DNA of 64,000 bases, from assembly GCA_020635955.1 (NCBI GenBank), contig JACJYW010000004.1, positions 62,001-126,000 of the forward strand. Direction: 5' to 3'. This DNA is from Crocinitomicaceae bacterium (GTDB lineage Bacteria > Bacteroidota > Bacteroidia > Flavobacteriales_D > Crocinitomicaceae). Made by a program: the position numbers and the translations under genes. Positions 8,227 to 16,094 of this stretch are shown here, piece by piece. The notes beneath the pieces were generated by a model that had not been told where the DNA came from, ran no database searches, and worked only from the letters and a program-made list of their open reading frames with translations. Position 1 is the first letter of the stretch; each line of letters starts with the position of its first letter.

Positions 8227-9417
8227 ATGCTCAAGAAGATATTATTTCAAAATAAGGTCAATTTTCAGTTCATATTTGCCACACTAGGTGCACTTGTGGG
8301 ACTCACAGCTCTTTGCCTTAGTTTTCAGTTGATGCTGGATGTTCGTTCTTTTCATTCAGGTGAGGAAGAATTGTTCGGTCCAAATCAGATCGTGATCCAG
8401 AAGAAGGTGACCAAATTCAGTTCTTTAGGGTTGAATAGTACTGATTTTACAGAAGAAGAATTAAACAGCCTTAAGCAGAAAGACTTTATTACAGATGTTG
8501 CCCCATTTAAATCGGTAGATTTCAAGGTGGCTATTTCAGAAGTACCCGGAGATGGTTTACCCGATTTTTATGCGGATGCCTTTTTTAATTCGATCCCCGA
8601 TCGTTTTATGGACGTAGAAACTAATTGGGAATGGAACGAAAACAGTGAGTATATTCCTATAGTCCTTCCAAGAAGCTTCGTAATGATCATGAATTACGGC
8701 TTAGCGCAAAGCCAGGGATTCAATCAGGTTTCAGAAGAACTTTTGATGGCTGCACGTTTGAATATTCATCTAAAAGGTGTAAACAAACAAGAGATCAAAA
8801 TGGGAAGAGTAGTAGGTTTCTCCCAAAAGATCACCTCTATTTTAGTTCCAGAATCTTTCCTTGATTATGCGAATGATACTTATGGGGAAGGAAATAAAAT
8901 TCCGCCAAACAGAGTGTTCATAGAGATCAAAGATGATAGTTATGGTGAGCTAGAGGATCTTATGGAAGAAATGAATCTGGACATCTCAAAAGACGCGATT
9001 GATGTGGTAAAGATCAAAACAATCGTTGGGGTGATAATAGGGATTTTTGGTATTGCCGCTTTATTGATCACACTTCTTTCACTGATGGGCTTTGTTCAAT
9101 ATTCTCAACTTGTATTGAGTAAAGCTGCATATGAAACACAAACCTTATTACGCATAGGTTATTCAGTGAATTCAATTGTGAAGACATTCGTGAAACAGCT
9201 TAGTTTGATCTTTGGAATAATCACGATTGCAGCAATTGCCATCATGCTATTGGTAAAAATTGTTGGGGTAAACAAATGGCTGGATGAAAACGGAATTCAC
9301 CTTGAAGAATCCAGTATTGTTCCGACTATTCTATTGGCTATTGGATGTTTTGCATTATTTGTTGTAGCCAATTATTTGAACGTCAAAAAAACCGTTAGAA
9401 ACCTAGGAAAAGTCTAG
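8227..9417 (+). CDS. FtsX/MacB-type ABC transporter permease
   Basis: This 396-residue inner-membrane protein has a first membrane segment near residues 16-36, a large periplasmic domain (about 40-260) and three further segments near 270-292, 320-345 and 365-385. This is the four-helix FtsX/MacB plan. It begins 3 bases after the ATPase gene and almost certainly forms a dimeric transporter with it. FtsX-fold permeases usually transmit ATP-driven motion to periplasmic partners (LolCDE, MacAB, FtsEX). None of those partners is encoded next door, so the role is open. Confidence 0.85.
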   Translation: MLKKILFQNKVNFQFIFATLGALVGLTALCLSFQLMLDVRSFHSGEEELFGPNQIVIQKKVTKFSSLGLNSTDFTEEELNSLKQKDFITDVAPFKSVDFKVAISEVPGDGLPDFYADAFFNSIPDRFMDVETNWEWNENSEYIPIVLPRSFVMIMNYGLAQSQGFNQVSEELLMAARLNIHLKGVNKQEIKMGRVVGFSQKITSILVPESFLDYANDTYGEGNKIPPNRVFIEIKDDSYGELEDLMEEMNLDISKDAIDVVKIKTIVGVIIGIFGIAALLITLLSLMGFVQYSQLVLSKAAYETQTLLRIGYSVNSIVKTFVKQLSLIFGIITIAAIAIMLLVKIVGVNKWLDENGIHLEESSIVPTILLAIGCFALFVVANYLNVKKTVRNLGKV

Positions 9418-9501
9418 AAACGTTAATTAATTGTTAAAGTCGTGACGAAAGAAGTTTTATCTTCGTCTAACGATTGAAATTAGTCAAATCAAATTATAGT
9501 T

Positions 9502-11034
9502 ATGAGAAAAATCACGCTTTTAATCCTGGTAATGATCGCATCTTTCGGGGCTAATGCTCAAAAATTAAATTTCAAGGTCAATGGCTTGAAGGATACCACA
9601 ATTTTCCTTGCCAAATATCTTGGTCCAAAATTGTATTATGCAGATACTACCAATTCATCTAAAGGCATGTTCTCATTTGATGGAACAAAGCATCCAAGAG
9701 GTTTATATGCGGTAGTCATTCCGGGAACTCGTTATTTTGAATTCATTATTGACAAAGAAGACGTTAATATGGAAGTAACGAATCAGGACGATCTTATCGG
9801 TTCAATGAAGGTCAATAAATCAGAAAACAACAAGGTATTCTATGAATACATCATGTTCATGACCGATTACAAGAAGAAGAGCCAAGGGATCAATGAAGAA
9901 TACGCTAAGGCAAAAACTGACGAAGAAAAAGAAAGTATCCGTAAACGAATGGGAGATCTTTCAGACGAGATCCGTGAAGGACAAATGAAGATCGTCAATG
10001 CGAATAAAGATCGCTTCATCAGCACACTTGTTTTATTGTCAGTTGAAATGAAGTTACCTGAAGTTCCAAAAGATGAGAATGGAGTTATTACGGATTCAAA
10101 CTATGTATATAACTATTATATCCAGCATTTCTGGGACGGAATTGACTTTAAAGATGATGCACTTGTGAGATGTCCGGTTTACCACAACAAACTGGATAAA
10201 TACTTCTCAAAAGCAGGTTTGCTTCAGATTCCGGACACTTTAACAAAATATGCTAAATGGATGGTGGATCAGATGGATTATACAGATGAAGAAAATAAAG
10301 TATTCCAGTACACTGTACATCACATTACACAAAAATATGAGGCGTCTAAGATCATGGGGATGGACCGTGTTTTTGTTTACATGGCCGATAATTATTATTG
10401 TGGAGAAAACAACAAAGCATACTGGATGTCTGAAGAGAACTCTAAAAAATTGTGTGACAGAGCCAATGATATCAGAAACACCATGATCGGTGAATTTGCA
10501 CCTATGTTGATCCTACCTGATACAACAGAGAAGAATTGGATCAATTCATACAAAATTGATGCTCCTTACACTGTTCTTTATTTCTGGGATCCAAATTGTG
10601 GACACTGTAAAAAAACGACTCCTAAACTTCAAACGCTTTATGAGGAAAAATTCAAATCAAGAGGAATAGAAGTTTATGCAGTTGGTAAAGCAACAGGAGA
10701 AGACTTTGAAGCCTGGAAGAAATACATCAAAGATAACAACCTCACTTTCACCAATGTTGGATTAACCAAAAGCGTGTATGAACAGGCAATGGAAGACCCA
10801 AGACCTTTGATGCAACACACCACTATCCAAAGCTTGAATTATACTGACACGTACGATATTTATTCTACTCCTAGAATATTCATTCTTGATAAAGATAAAG
10901 TAATCAAGTTCAAACAACTATCAATAGGACAATTGGAAGAGATACTGGATAATCTTACGGGGCACAAAGACGATCCAAAACTATTCCCAGTTGAAGATCC
11001 GGATAATGGACCTGGTGGTGATGAAGACCATTAA
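9502..11034 (+). CDS. Secreted thioredoxin-fold protein with DUF4369/DUF5106-like N-terminal region
   Basis: A signal peptide (ending near residue 19, G-A-N-A-Q) leads into a beta-rich domain of DUF4369 type and a long helical middle region resembling DUF5106. A C-terminal TlpA/AhpC-like thioredoxin domain carries C-G-H-C at about residues 366-369 and the cis-Pro strand Y-S-T-P-R-I-F-I. The tail is acidic (E-D-P-D-N-G-P-G-G-D-E-D). The family is common in Bacteroidota periplasm, where members reduce or isomerise disulfides; the client is unknown. Length is 510 residues. A degenerate TAnnTTTG-like element (TATCTTCG, 9458-9465) lies upstream. Confidence 0.88.
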   Translation: MRKITLLILVMIASFGANAQKLNFKVNGLKDTTIFLAKYLGPKLYYADTTNSSKGMFSFDGTKHPRGLYAVVIPGTRYFEFIIDKEDVNMEVTNQDDLIGSMKVNKSENNKVFYEYIMFMTDYKKKSQGINEEYAKAKTDEEKESIRKRMGDLSDEIREGQMKIVNANKDRFISTLVLLSVEMKLPEVPKDENGVITDSNYVYNYYIQHFWDGIDFKDDALVRCPVYHNKLDKYFSKAGLLQIPDTLTKYAKWMVDQMDYTDEENKVFQYTVHHITQKYEASKIMGMDRVFVYMADNYYCGENNKAYWMSEENSKKLCDRANDIRNTMIGEFAPMLILPDTTEKNWINSYKIDAPYTVLYFWDPNCGHCKKTTPKLQTLYEEKFKSRGIEVYAVGKATGEDFEAWKKYIKDNNLTFTNVGLTKSVYEQAMEDPRPLMQHTTIQSLNYTDTYDIYSTPRIFILDKDKVIKFKQLSIGQLEEILDNLTGHKDDPKLFPVEDPDNGPGGDEDH

Positions 11035-11253
11035 TTTTTAGGTTCAAAAATATTGGTTAACACCGTATTATAAGATTGTTAATATTTTTTGTTCGATCTT
11101 ATCATCAAATTCGTTTTAAATTAACTAAATTTGACACGGAAGGAACTCAAAAAACAACTAATTATTAAGTTGATTTCGAGGAGGTAAAGACCAATTTCCT
11201 TTTTTATTGTAAGATTATTTTAAGTCACCCGACTAATCACATAGAACAAGCTT

Positions 11254-11348
11254 GGGCAGGCATCAGTTGATCGTAGAAGTATTACTTTTTCATAAGTTTT
11301 GGGTTAAATGAAAATCTCTACACCAGTCAACCGCCTGCCCTTTTTTTT
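11254..11348 (+). ncRNA. Candidate rod-shaped small RNA with terminator tail
   Basis: Nested complementary segments form one long unbranched hairpin. GGGCAGGC (11254-11261) pairs with GCCTGCCC (11333-11340), GTTGA (11266-11270) with TCAAC (11327-11331), GTAGA (11273-11277) with TCTAC (11317-11321), and TTTTCAT (11287-11293) with ATGAAAA (11308-11314). A run of eight T follows (11341-11348). The bulges between paired blocks are asymmetric. The only likely transcription direction is plus, and no ORF explains the pairing. The overall shape recalls 6S-type RNAs, which have a Bacteroidota variant, but I cannot match a consensus. A possible -7 element TAAATTTG lies at 11126-11133, giving a transcript of about 210 nt. 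An unusually long terminator for the upstream gene is the alternative. Confidence 0.6.
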
Positions 11349-11357
11349 ACCCAAAAA

Positions 11358-12086
11358 TTACCGACTCATTTTTTGAAAGAAGTTCTCCTTTGCTACGTTA
11401 AGGTCAACCTTTTCATTGATCCCATCAACTGTTCCTGTCTCAGAGAATTGCCAACAGATCACATTCTCAAAGTCCATTGCGGGGCTATATCTTGAATATT
11501 TTGCCACCCAAAACAATTCATCCATATCCGAGAAATACCTGAAAAACAAATTTGAATACGTATAAACTATGGGCCTAACTCCCAACCTCTTTTCTGAATA
11601 GTTCAAGAAAACATTGACCGAATCCTTAATGTGAATATTGAATTCATCACTTTCAATCTCTACATCCAGAACAGGTTTGAGATCGAAATTATAACCTTCA
11701 ATCTCTTCACAAAAAAAAGCAGCCTGTTCTCTTGCTGAAAGTGTTGGAATGAAAAAATGATAGAAAGAATAGTCAATCTCTACGGACCTTGCTCCTATGG
11801 CATTATCTCTTTTATAATCATCTTCTATGGATAATCCTTCAGTTGCTTTGATGTATACAAATTGGATTGAATCTTCTCCATCCTTCATTGCTCTCACCTG
11901 ATTCCAGTTAATATTTCCCTGGTAATGAGAAACATCCATTCCCAAAATAGGATAATCTTCAGGTATGCTTACGCCAAAATTCCCATATTCCACATTTCGA
12001 ACCTCTCTATAGTACAACAGATAAACTATAGATGCCATACCGGCAATTACTAACAACAGCATCAATTGACGAATTCTCTTTTTCAA
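11358..12086 (-). CDS. Glycoside hydrolase family 25 lysozyme (muramidase), membrane-anchored
   Basis: This 242-residue protein has an N-terminal membrane helix or uncleaved signal (about residues 8-26) and a GH25 barrel. The GH25 start G-M-D-V-S-H-Y-Q-G-N-I-N-W and the strand F-V-Y-I-K-A-T-E-G are clear. The catalytic-site strand P-V-L-D-V-E-I-E and the closing I-C-W-Q-F-S-E are also present. GH25 enzymes cleave the beta-1,4 bond between N-acetylmuramic acid and N-acetylglucosamine. It probably works in the periplasm on the cell's own wall. Its start codon overlaps the end of the metallohydrolase gene by 4 bases. Confidence 0.92.
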   Translation of the reverse strand: MKKRIRQLMLLLVIAGMASIVYLLYYREVRNVEYGNFGVSIPEDYPILGMDVSHYQGNINWNQVRAMKDGEDSIQFVYIKATEGLSIEDDYKRDNAIGARSVEIDYSFYHFFIPTLSAREQAAFFCEEIEGYNFDLKPVLDVEIESDEFNIHIKDSVNVFLNYSEKRLGVRPIVYTYSNLFFRYFSDMDELFWVAKYSRYSPAMDFENVICWQFSETGTVDGINEKVDLNVAKENFFQKMSR

Positions 12087-12856
12087 TTGAATGAAATTTG
12101 AAGTCCGTCATACGCTATTTCAACATTTTCAGGGAGACTTTTCGAAACTTCATCATGCAGCCCCATCAAATGGCTAATATGTGTCAAATAAGCTTTCTTA
12201 GGAGCTAATTCCTCTATTAGCTCTAATGCTTCTTCGAGATTAAAATGTGATATATGTTGTTCTTTCCTCAATGCATTAACAATAACAACATCTGACCCTT
12301 TGATTTTCTCCTTTTCTTCCGGCGCAATGTAGTTAGCGTCTGTGATATAGGTCAATCCGGCAATTCTAAAAGCCTTCACCGGCAATTTGTAATGCATTAC
12401 TTCAATTGGAATAAAATCGACCCCACACAAATGGATGGATTCATCTGATATTGTATGCAAGTTGATTTGTGGTATACCAGGATAGTCAAAACCTGAAAAC
12501 ACATAATAGAACTCCCTTTTCAATGCTTCCTGAACACGCTCTGTGGCGTAAATTTCCATTGATTTCTGCGATCTGAAATTATAGGCACGAATATCATCTA
12601 ATCCGGCAATATGGTCTTTATGTTCATGAGTAAATAAAACCGCATCTACCATTTGAACATTATTCACTAACATCTGTTGTCTAAAATCAGGGCCGGTATC
12701 GATAACCACATTGTGATCTCCAATAGAGACCATTAATGACGTTCTTAAGCGTTTGTCTTTTGGATTTTGAGATTGACAAGTTGAACAGTTGCAAGCAATG
12801 ACAGGTACCCCTTGAGATGTTCCGGTTCCAAGAAAAGTAGCTTTCAGTTCAGACAT
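12083..12856 (-). CDS. PhnP-like metallo-beta-lactamase-fold hydrolase
   Basis: This 257-residue cytoplasmic protein opens with F-L-G-T-G-T-S-Q-G-V-P and two Cys pairs (A-C-N-C-S-T-C), as in PhnP-type phosphodiesterases. The zinc-binding motif T-H-E-H-K-D-H is followed by the family's G-L-D-D-I-R-A-Y. Later ligands appear at V-M-H-Y, I-T-D-A-N and L-T-H-I-S-H. PhnP acts on cyclic ribose phosphates, but most Bacteroidota relatives are uncharacterised and no phosphonate genes are nearby. The role here stays open. Confidence 0.88.
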   Translation of the reverse strand: MSELKATFLGTGTSQGVPVIACNCSTCQSQNPKDKRLRTSLMVSIGDHNVVIDTGPDFRQQMLVNNVQMVDAVLFTHEHKDHIAGLDDIRAYNFRSQKSMEIYATERVQEALKREFYYVFSGFDYPGIPQINLHTISDESIHLCGVDFIPIEVMHYKLPVKAFRIAGLTYITDANYIAPEEKEKIKGSDVVIVNALRKEQHISHFNLEEALELIEELAPKKAYLTHISHLMGLHDEVSKSLPENVEIAYDGLQISFN

Positions 12857-12865
12857 GAATTTTAA

Positions 12866-13495
12866 TTACTGCTGCAGCACCCAAACGTTACCGTTGGTTT
12901 GATCCATTTTTATTATACCATAAACCTTGTTATAGCAGACCTTGTCAAAGTTTTGAGGTCCATCTTTATCAGGGTCTGTTGATAGTAATTCTGATACTTC
13001 ATACACATCATACCATTCAACGTTGTTATATACAACCGTATCATGAAAAGTAATTATGTCCTGAAAAAAGCTGGTAGAAAGATTAGTTGGATCAATTGGC
13101 ATCTCAAACAAGTTTGTTCGATAGGTTCCACTGGCATCCTTGTAAGGCATGTAAATAGCAAGCGTTTTTTGAGAAACATTCTCAGTTTTAAGATAACGCA
13201 GTCTTAATTCCAATTCTAATTCAGGATTTGAACTAAAAGTAAACCAGGTTTGATCCCAGGCAAAGTATTCTTCTGTTCGGATACGCTCTTTGAATTGCAA
13301 TGTCAATGTAGAATCTAAAGCAGGCACCCTTTTAAAAACTCTATCCCCAGATGTATATGGAACAAACTGGATATCAGCCTCAGTATATGGCGTTGCACCA
13401 TCAGGCAAATTCTGGGTATTATCATCCGTTTCCTTATTACAGGAAATCATGATCAAAACAGAGATTACAGGGAAGTAATACTTTATAATTCTCAT
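12866..13495 (-). CDS. Lipoprotein of unknown function
   Basis: The ATG at 13495 gives 209 residues with a lipoprotein signal (M-R-I-I-K-Y-Y-F-P ... I-M-I-S-C, Cys near residue 19) and an acidic post-Cys region suited to surface or outer-membrane sorting. The rest is beta-rich without a motif I recognise. An upstream in-frame ATG at 13525 would bury the signal. The protein lies in a minus-strand run of envelope genes, 9 bases before the metallohydrolase gene. Confidence 0.7.
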   Translation of the reverse strand: MRIIKYYFPVISVLIMISCNKETDDNTQNLPDGATPYTEADIQFVPYTSGDRVFKRVPALDSTLTLQFKERIRTEEYFAWDQTWFTFSSNPELELELRLRYLKTENVSQKTLAIYMPYKDASGTYRTNLFEMPIDPTNLSTSFFQDIITFHDTVVYNNVEWYDVYEVSELLSTDPDKDGPQNFDKVCYNKVYGIIKMDQTNGNVWVLQQ

Positions 13496-13543
13496 ACCGA
13501 TAAGTAATACGTAAATGTACAACAAATTGTTGCTTGAGCCAAT

Positions 13544-14203
13544 CTACTTTCTGCCCATATAATAGCGGTACCCAAAACCTATGCTTAAAAATCGGGTTAT
13601 TCCAACATAATCGCTGGTCACCAGATGCGGAATATGATCTATTGCCAGATATCTTGGACCAAAATCTGTAAAAATGAAATTATACCCAAGTACTAAACTA
13701 AATCCGTCAGATGAATTTTTATCCGTTAATAACAACAACTCAACTTGTGGTTCCATGAAAAATGCACCTTCAGTATAAGGTCCTCCTAGATTTGCCTGAC
13801 AGGAGTCATTATAAGAGATCATCATGGTATAACCTGTTCTAATACTTGTGCTAAAAGAAAATCGTTCTGAGATGAATCGCTCATATCCTACTTTTCCAAA
13901 TACAGACGGAGCATGTAATCCACCTCCCCATTCAGCATTATTCAATGCAAATGAATTGATCACAAAAAATGAATGCTTTACACCCACTCCAAGTGTTAAT
14001 CCACCAAAAACATTGTATTGATAATTGATTCCTCCATTGAACAAACCATTCATCACCCGACCAAAAGCAATATTCTTACCCTGAGCAGGAATACCCACAT
14101 CAACACTTAAACTACCTGATGGCTGGAATACTTTATCCTGTGCATAACCATGCAAAGACAAAAAGGAAACAATAAGTAGAAGATATATCTTTAAATGGGT
14201 CAT
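13544..14203 (-). CDS. Outer-membrane beta-barrel protein, function unknown
   Basis: This 219-residue protein has a signal peptide (M-T-H-L-K-I-Y-L-L, cleavage near residue 22 after G-Y-A) and a series of amphipathic strands rich in Gly, Tyr and Phe. The C-terminal strand is L-S-I-G-F-G-Y-R-Y-Y. Its size fits an eight-stranded barrel. It follows the small membrane-anchored gene by 21 bases. No ligand or enzyme signature is present. Confidence 0.75.
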   Translation of the reverse strand: MTHLKIYLLLIVSFLSLHGYAQDKVFQPSGSLSVDVGIPAQGKNIAFGRVMNGLFNGGINYQYNVFGGLTLGVGVKHSFFVINSFALNNAEWGGGLHAPSVFGKVGYERFISERFSFSTSIRTGYTMMISYNDSCQANLGGPYTEGAFFMEPQVELLLLTDKNSSDGFSLVLGYNFIFTDFGPRYLAIDHIPHLVTSDYVGITRFLSIGFGYRYYMGRK

Positions 14204-14224
14204 ACTACTCTAACGTATAAGTTG

Positions 14225-14611
14225 CTACGCAATTGTAATTCCGCGCAAGATCTTAGCGTTATCTGCAGTTAAATATAAATAATATTTACCCGAATTTAAT
14301 CCTTCAGGGTTAAAATCAAAAGGATATTCCTCCTGGTCAATATGTGCATCCACCAAGGTATTTAACGATTGTTCATTTGAATCAAGAAGCTCAACCTTAA
14401 CATGTGTTGGAGTTGGTACTACCAATAAAAACTTTGTTTTAGTAGAGAAGACATTATCCTTAGAAGTAACAAGTGAAATGGAATTCATTGCTACGAGCTT
14501 ATTGCGTTTATATTTTCGTATGAACATTTTATATGCGACAATGCAAAGTGATAATGCAGCCGTTAAATAAAAAATCCCTAAGACAATGTCCGTAGCCGTT
14601 AAATTCCTCAT
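14225..14611 (-). CDS. Small membrane-anchored protein with a sorting-domain-like beta sandwich
   Basis: This 128-residue protein has one membrane helix (about 9-30) followed by a basic stretch (I-R-K-Y-K-R-N-K). The beta-rich region that follows resembles T9SS sorting domains and FlgD-like Ig folds: V-K-V-E-L-L-D-S, then L-N-S-G-K-Y-Y-L-Y-L and a closing I-L-R-G-I-T-I-A. Unlike true T9SS cargo it has no cleavable signal and no domain before the sandwich, and basic residues after the helix argue for N-out/C-in or a static anchor. It lies 3 bases after the DUF493 gene. Function unknown. Confidence 0.65.
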   Translation of the reverse strand: MRNLTATDIVLGIFYLTAALSLCIVAYKMFIRKYKRNKLVAMNSISLVTSKDNVFSTKTKFLLVVPTPTHVKVELLDSNEQSLNTLVDAHIDQEEYPFDFNPEGLNSGKYYLYLTADNAKILRGITIA

Positions 14612-14614
14612 AAG

Positions 14615-14881
14615 TTATAGCGATATCACGCCTTCTATTTTTTCCATTTCCAAATAACAACTGATAATATCCTCAGTATTAAGCATCATTTGTTTAATCG
14701 TTATGGACGAATATTTTCCATTTTTTGATTCTCTAACCTGTATTTCAGCTGTTTCTTCAAAAACCCGTTTTATTTTAACCAGTTTATCCTGATCGGCCTC
14801 AATGATAAACTTAAAAGGATATACTAACGGATAGTTGTAGTCCTTTAAAATAGTTCTTAGTTTATCGTATCTTTCACTCAT
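14615..14881 (-). CDS. DUF493 (YbeD-like) family protein
   Basis: This 88-residue protein has the ferredoxin-like fold and spacing of DUF493/YbeD: Y-N-Y-P-L-V-Y-P-F-K-F-I near residues 15-26 and I-Q-V-R-E-S-K-N-G-K-Y-S-S-I-T in the middle. YbeD in gamma-proteobacteria lies next to lipoate-synthesis genes and resembles a regulatory ACT-like domain; here no lipoate gene is near. It overlaps the preceding gene by 8 bases, so the two are probably coupled. Confidence 0.82.
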   Translation of the reverse strand: MSERYDKLRTILKDYNYPLVYPFKFIIEADQDKLVKIKRVFEETAEIQVRESKNGKYSSITIKQMMLNTEDIISCYLEMEKIEGVISL

Positions 14882-15404
14882 TTCCCTCTATTTTTCTTGC
14901 CCTCAGCACGCCCTTCGCAAAATCTGAAAATAAATTCGGGTCATTTTTTGCAAACTGCTGCCAAAGATAGTCCTTTATCTCATTCTCTTTGACGTTCGCC
15001 AATTGCAATTCTTTCATGTACAAATACACATCAAATGGATCTGATTGTTTAACTGATCCATCATCAATCTTGATGTCATATATAAAATAGGTACTTAGTT
15101 TCTTAATGAGTAATAGTTGAAAGGATTTTAGTTGAGCTAAAGCCGTCAATAATTCATCACCTGACTGCGCATTTGAGATCCTAAGTTTAAGAGGCATTAA
15201 GACACTTAGATAATTTTCCATGAAAGGCATCAATTCCATTTCATATTCCAAATGCTCTGCATATTCTGAACAATGAAATACCTTCAAACGATCAATTTGC
15301 TTTTGAATGAGCTTTGGATGTGGAATCTCGCGAAGGAATTTTTGCTTGATCTCAAAAAGAACCTGTTCTGTTATTAATGCCAATGGTAAAAATTTATTCA
15401 CCAA
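14874..15404 (-). CDS. Hypothetical helical protein upstream of DUF493 gene
   Basis: This is a mostly alpha-helical, soluble protein of 176 residues with no signal peptide, membrane segment or motif I recognise. The frame has no nearby ATG: it starts at TTG (15404), or GTG one codon later. Its end overlaps the DUF493 gene by 8 bases, which supports its being a real first gene of that operon. Function cannot be inferred. Confidence 0.6.
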   Translation of the reverse strand: MVNKFLPLALITEQVLFEIKQKFLREIPHPKLIQKQIDRLKVFHCSEYAEHLEYEMELMPFMENYLSVLMPLKLRISNAQSGDELLTALAQLKSFQLLLIKKLSTYFIYDIKIDDGSVKQSDPFDVYLYMKELQLANVKENEIKDYLWQQFAKNDPNLFSDFAKGVLRARKIEGNE

Positions 15405-15464
15405 GATAATGGATTACTCACAAAGTAAGAAATGGTTAATGTTGTACGTCTATATTCGTGTAAG

Positions 15465-16094
15465 ATGAAACAGCATCCTGAAATATTTTATCGCATACAA
15501 CAGGAATTAGAAAATTTACCTGGTGAAGCTGCGCATTACGAGATGTACCCAAAACGCGGTATCAGTAGTGATGAGTTAAAGAATGCTGTTAACTATAAAA
15601 CCTCTGCAGTATTGGCATTAATGTATGAAGACAATGGAACACACATGATCCTTACGCAACGTCATGAATATGATGGTAAACACAGTGGTCAGGTGAGTTT
15701 TCCCGGAGGTAAAATGGAAAAGGAAGATGAATCGATCCTATTTACAGCTTTAAGAGAAACACAAGAAGAAATTGGTGTTCATCCGGATGACGTTGAGATA
15801 CTGGGGAAATTAACAGATGTTTATATTCCGGTAAGCAAATTCCTGGTGCATCCATTTATAGGATATCACACGTCAATACCCGATCTCAAACGTGAGGAAA
15901 AAGAAGTGAAAGAGATCTTTTCTTTTAACATTGAAGAGCTTTTATGGGAAGACACACTTCAATTCCGCGATATAAGATCTCCTGAGGGAATGATATTCAA
16001 AAATGTTCCTTGCTTTATCCTTTATGATAAAGTAGTTTGGGGAGCAACTGCTTTGATGCTCAATGAAATTAAGGCTTTGTTAAAACGCTTCTAG
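15465..16094 (+). CDS. CoA-type Nudix pyrophosphatase (NudL-like)
   Basis: The protein has about 209 residues from the ATG at 15465. The CoA-pyrophosphatase signature upstream of the Nudix box is clear (L-T-Q-R, then H-S-G-Q-V-S-F-P-G-G-K), and the box itself reads A-L-R-E-T-Q-E-E-I-G-V. Such enzymes cut coenzyme A or its derivatives to phosphopantetheine and 3',5'-ADP. A possible degenerate -7 element (TATATTCG) lies just before this ATG, so I prefer it to the ATG at 15432. Its stop interlocks with that of the convergent gene (CTAG, 16091-16094). Confidence 0.88.
   Translation: MKQHPEIFYRIQQELENLPGEAAHYEMYPKRGISSDELKNAVNYKTSAVLALMYEDNGTHMILTQRHEYDGKHSGQVSFPGGKMEKEDESILFTALRETQEEIGVHPDDVEILGKLTDVYIPVSKFLVHPFIGYHTSIPDLKREEKEVKEIFSFNIEELLWEDTLQFRDIRSPEGMIFKNVPCFILYDKVVWGATALMLNEIKALLKRF

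Noticed and set aside
11137..11150. GGAAGGAA as part of a small signal-recognition-particle RNA
   Set aside because: The flanking GGUC and AGCAGCC needed for the SRP apical helix are absent and no partner strand is found.
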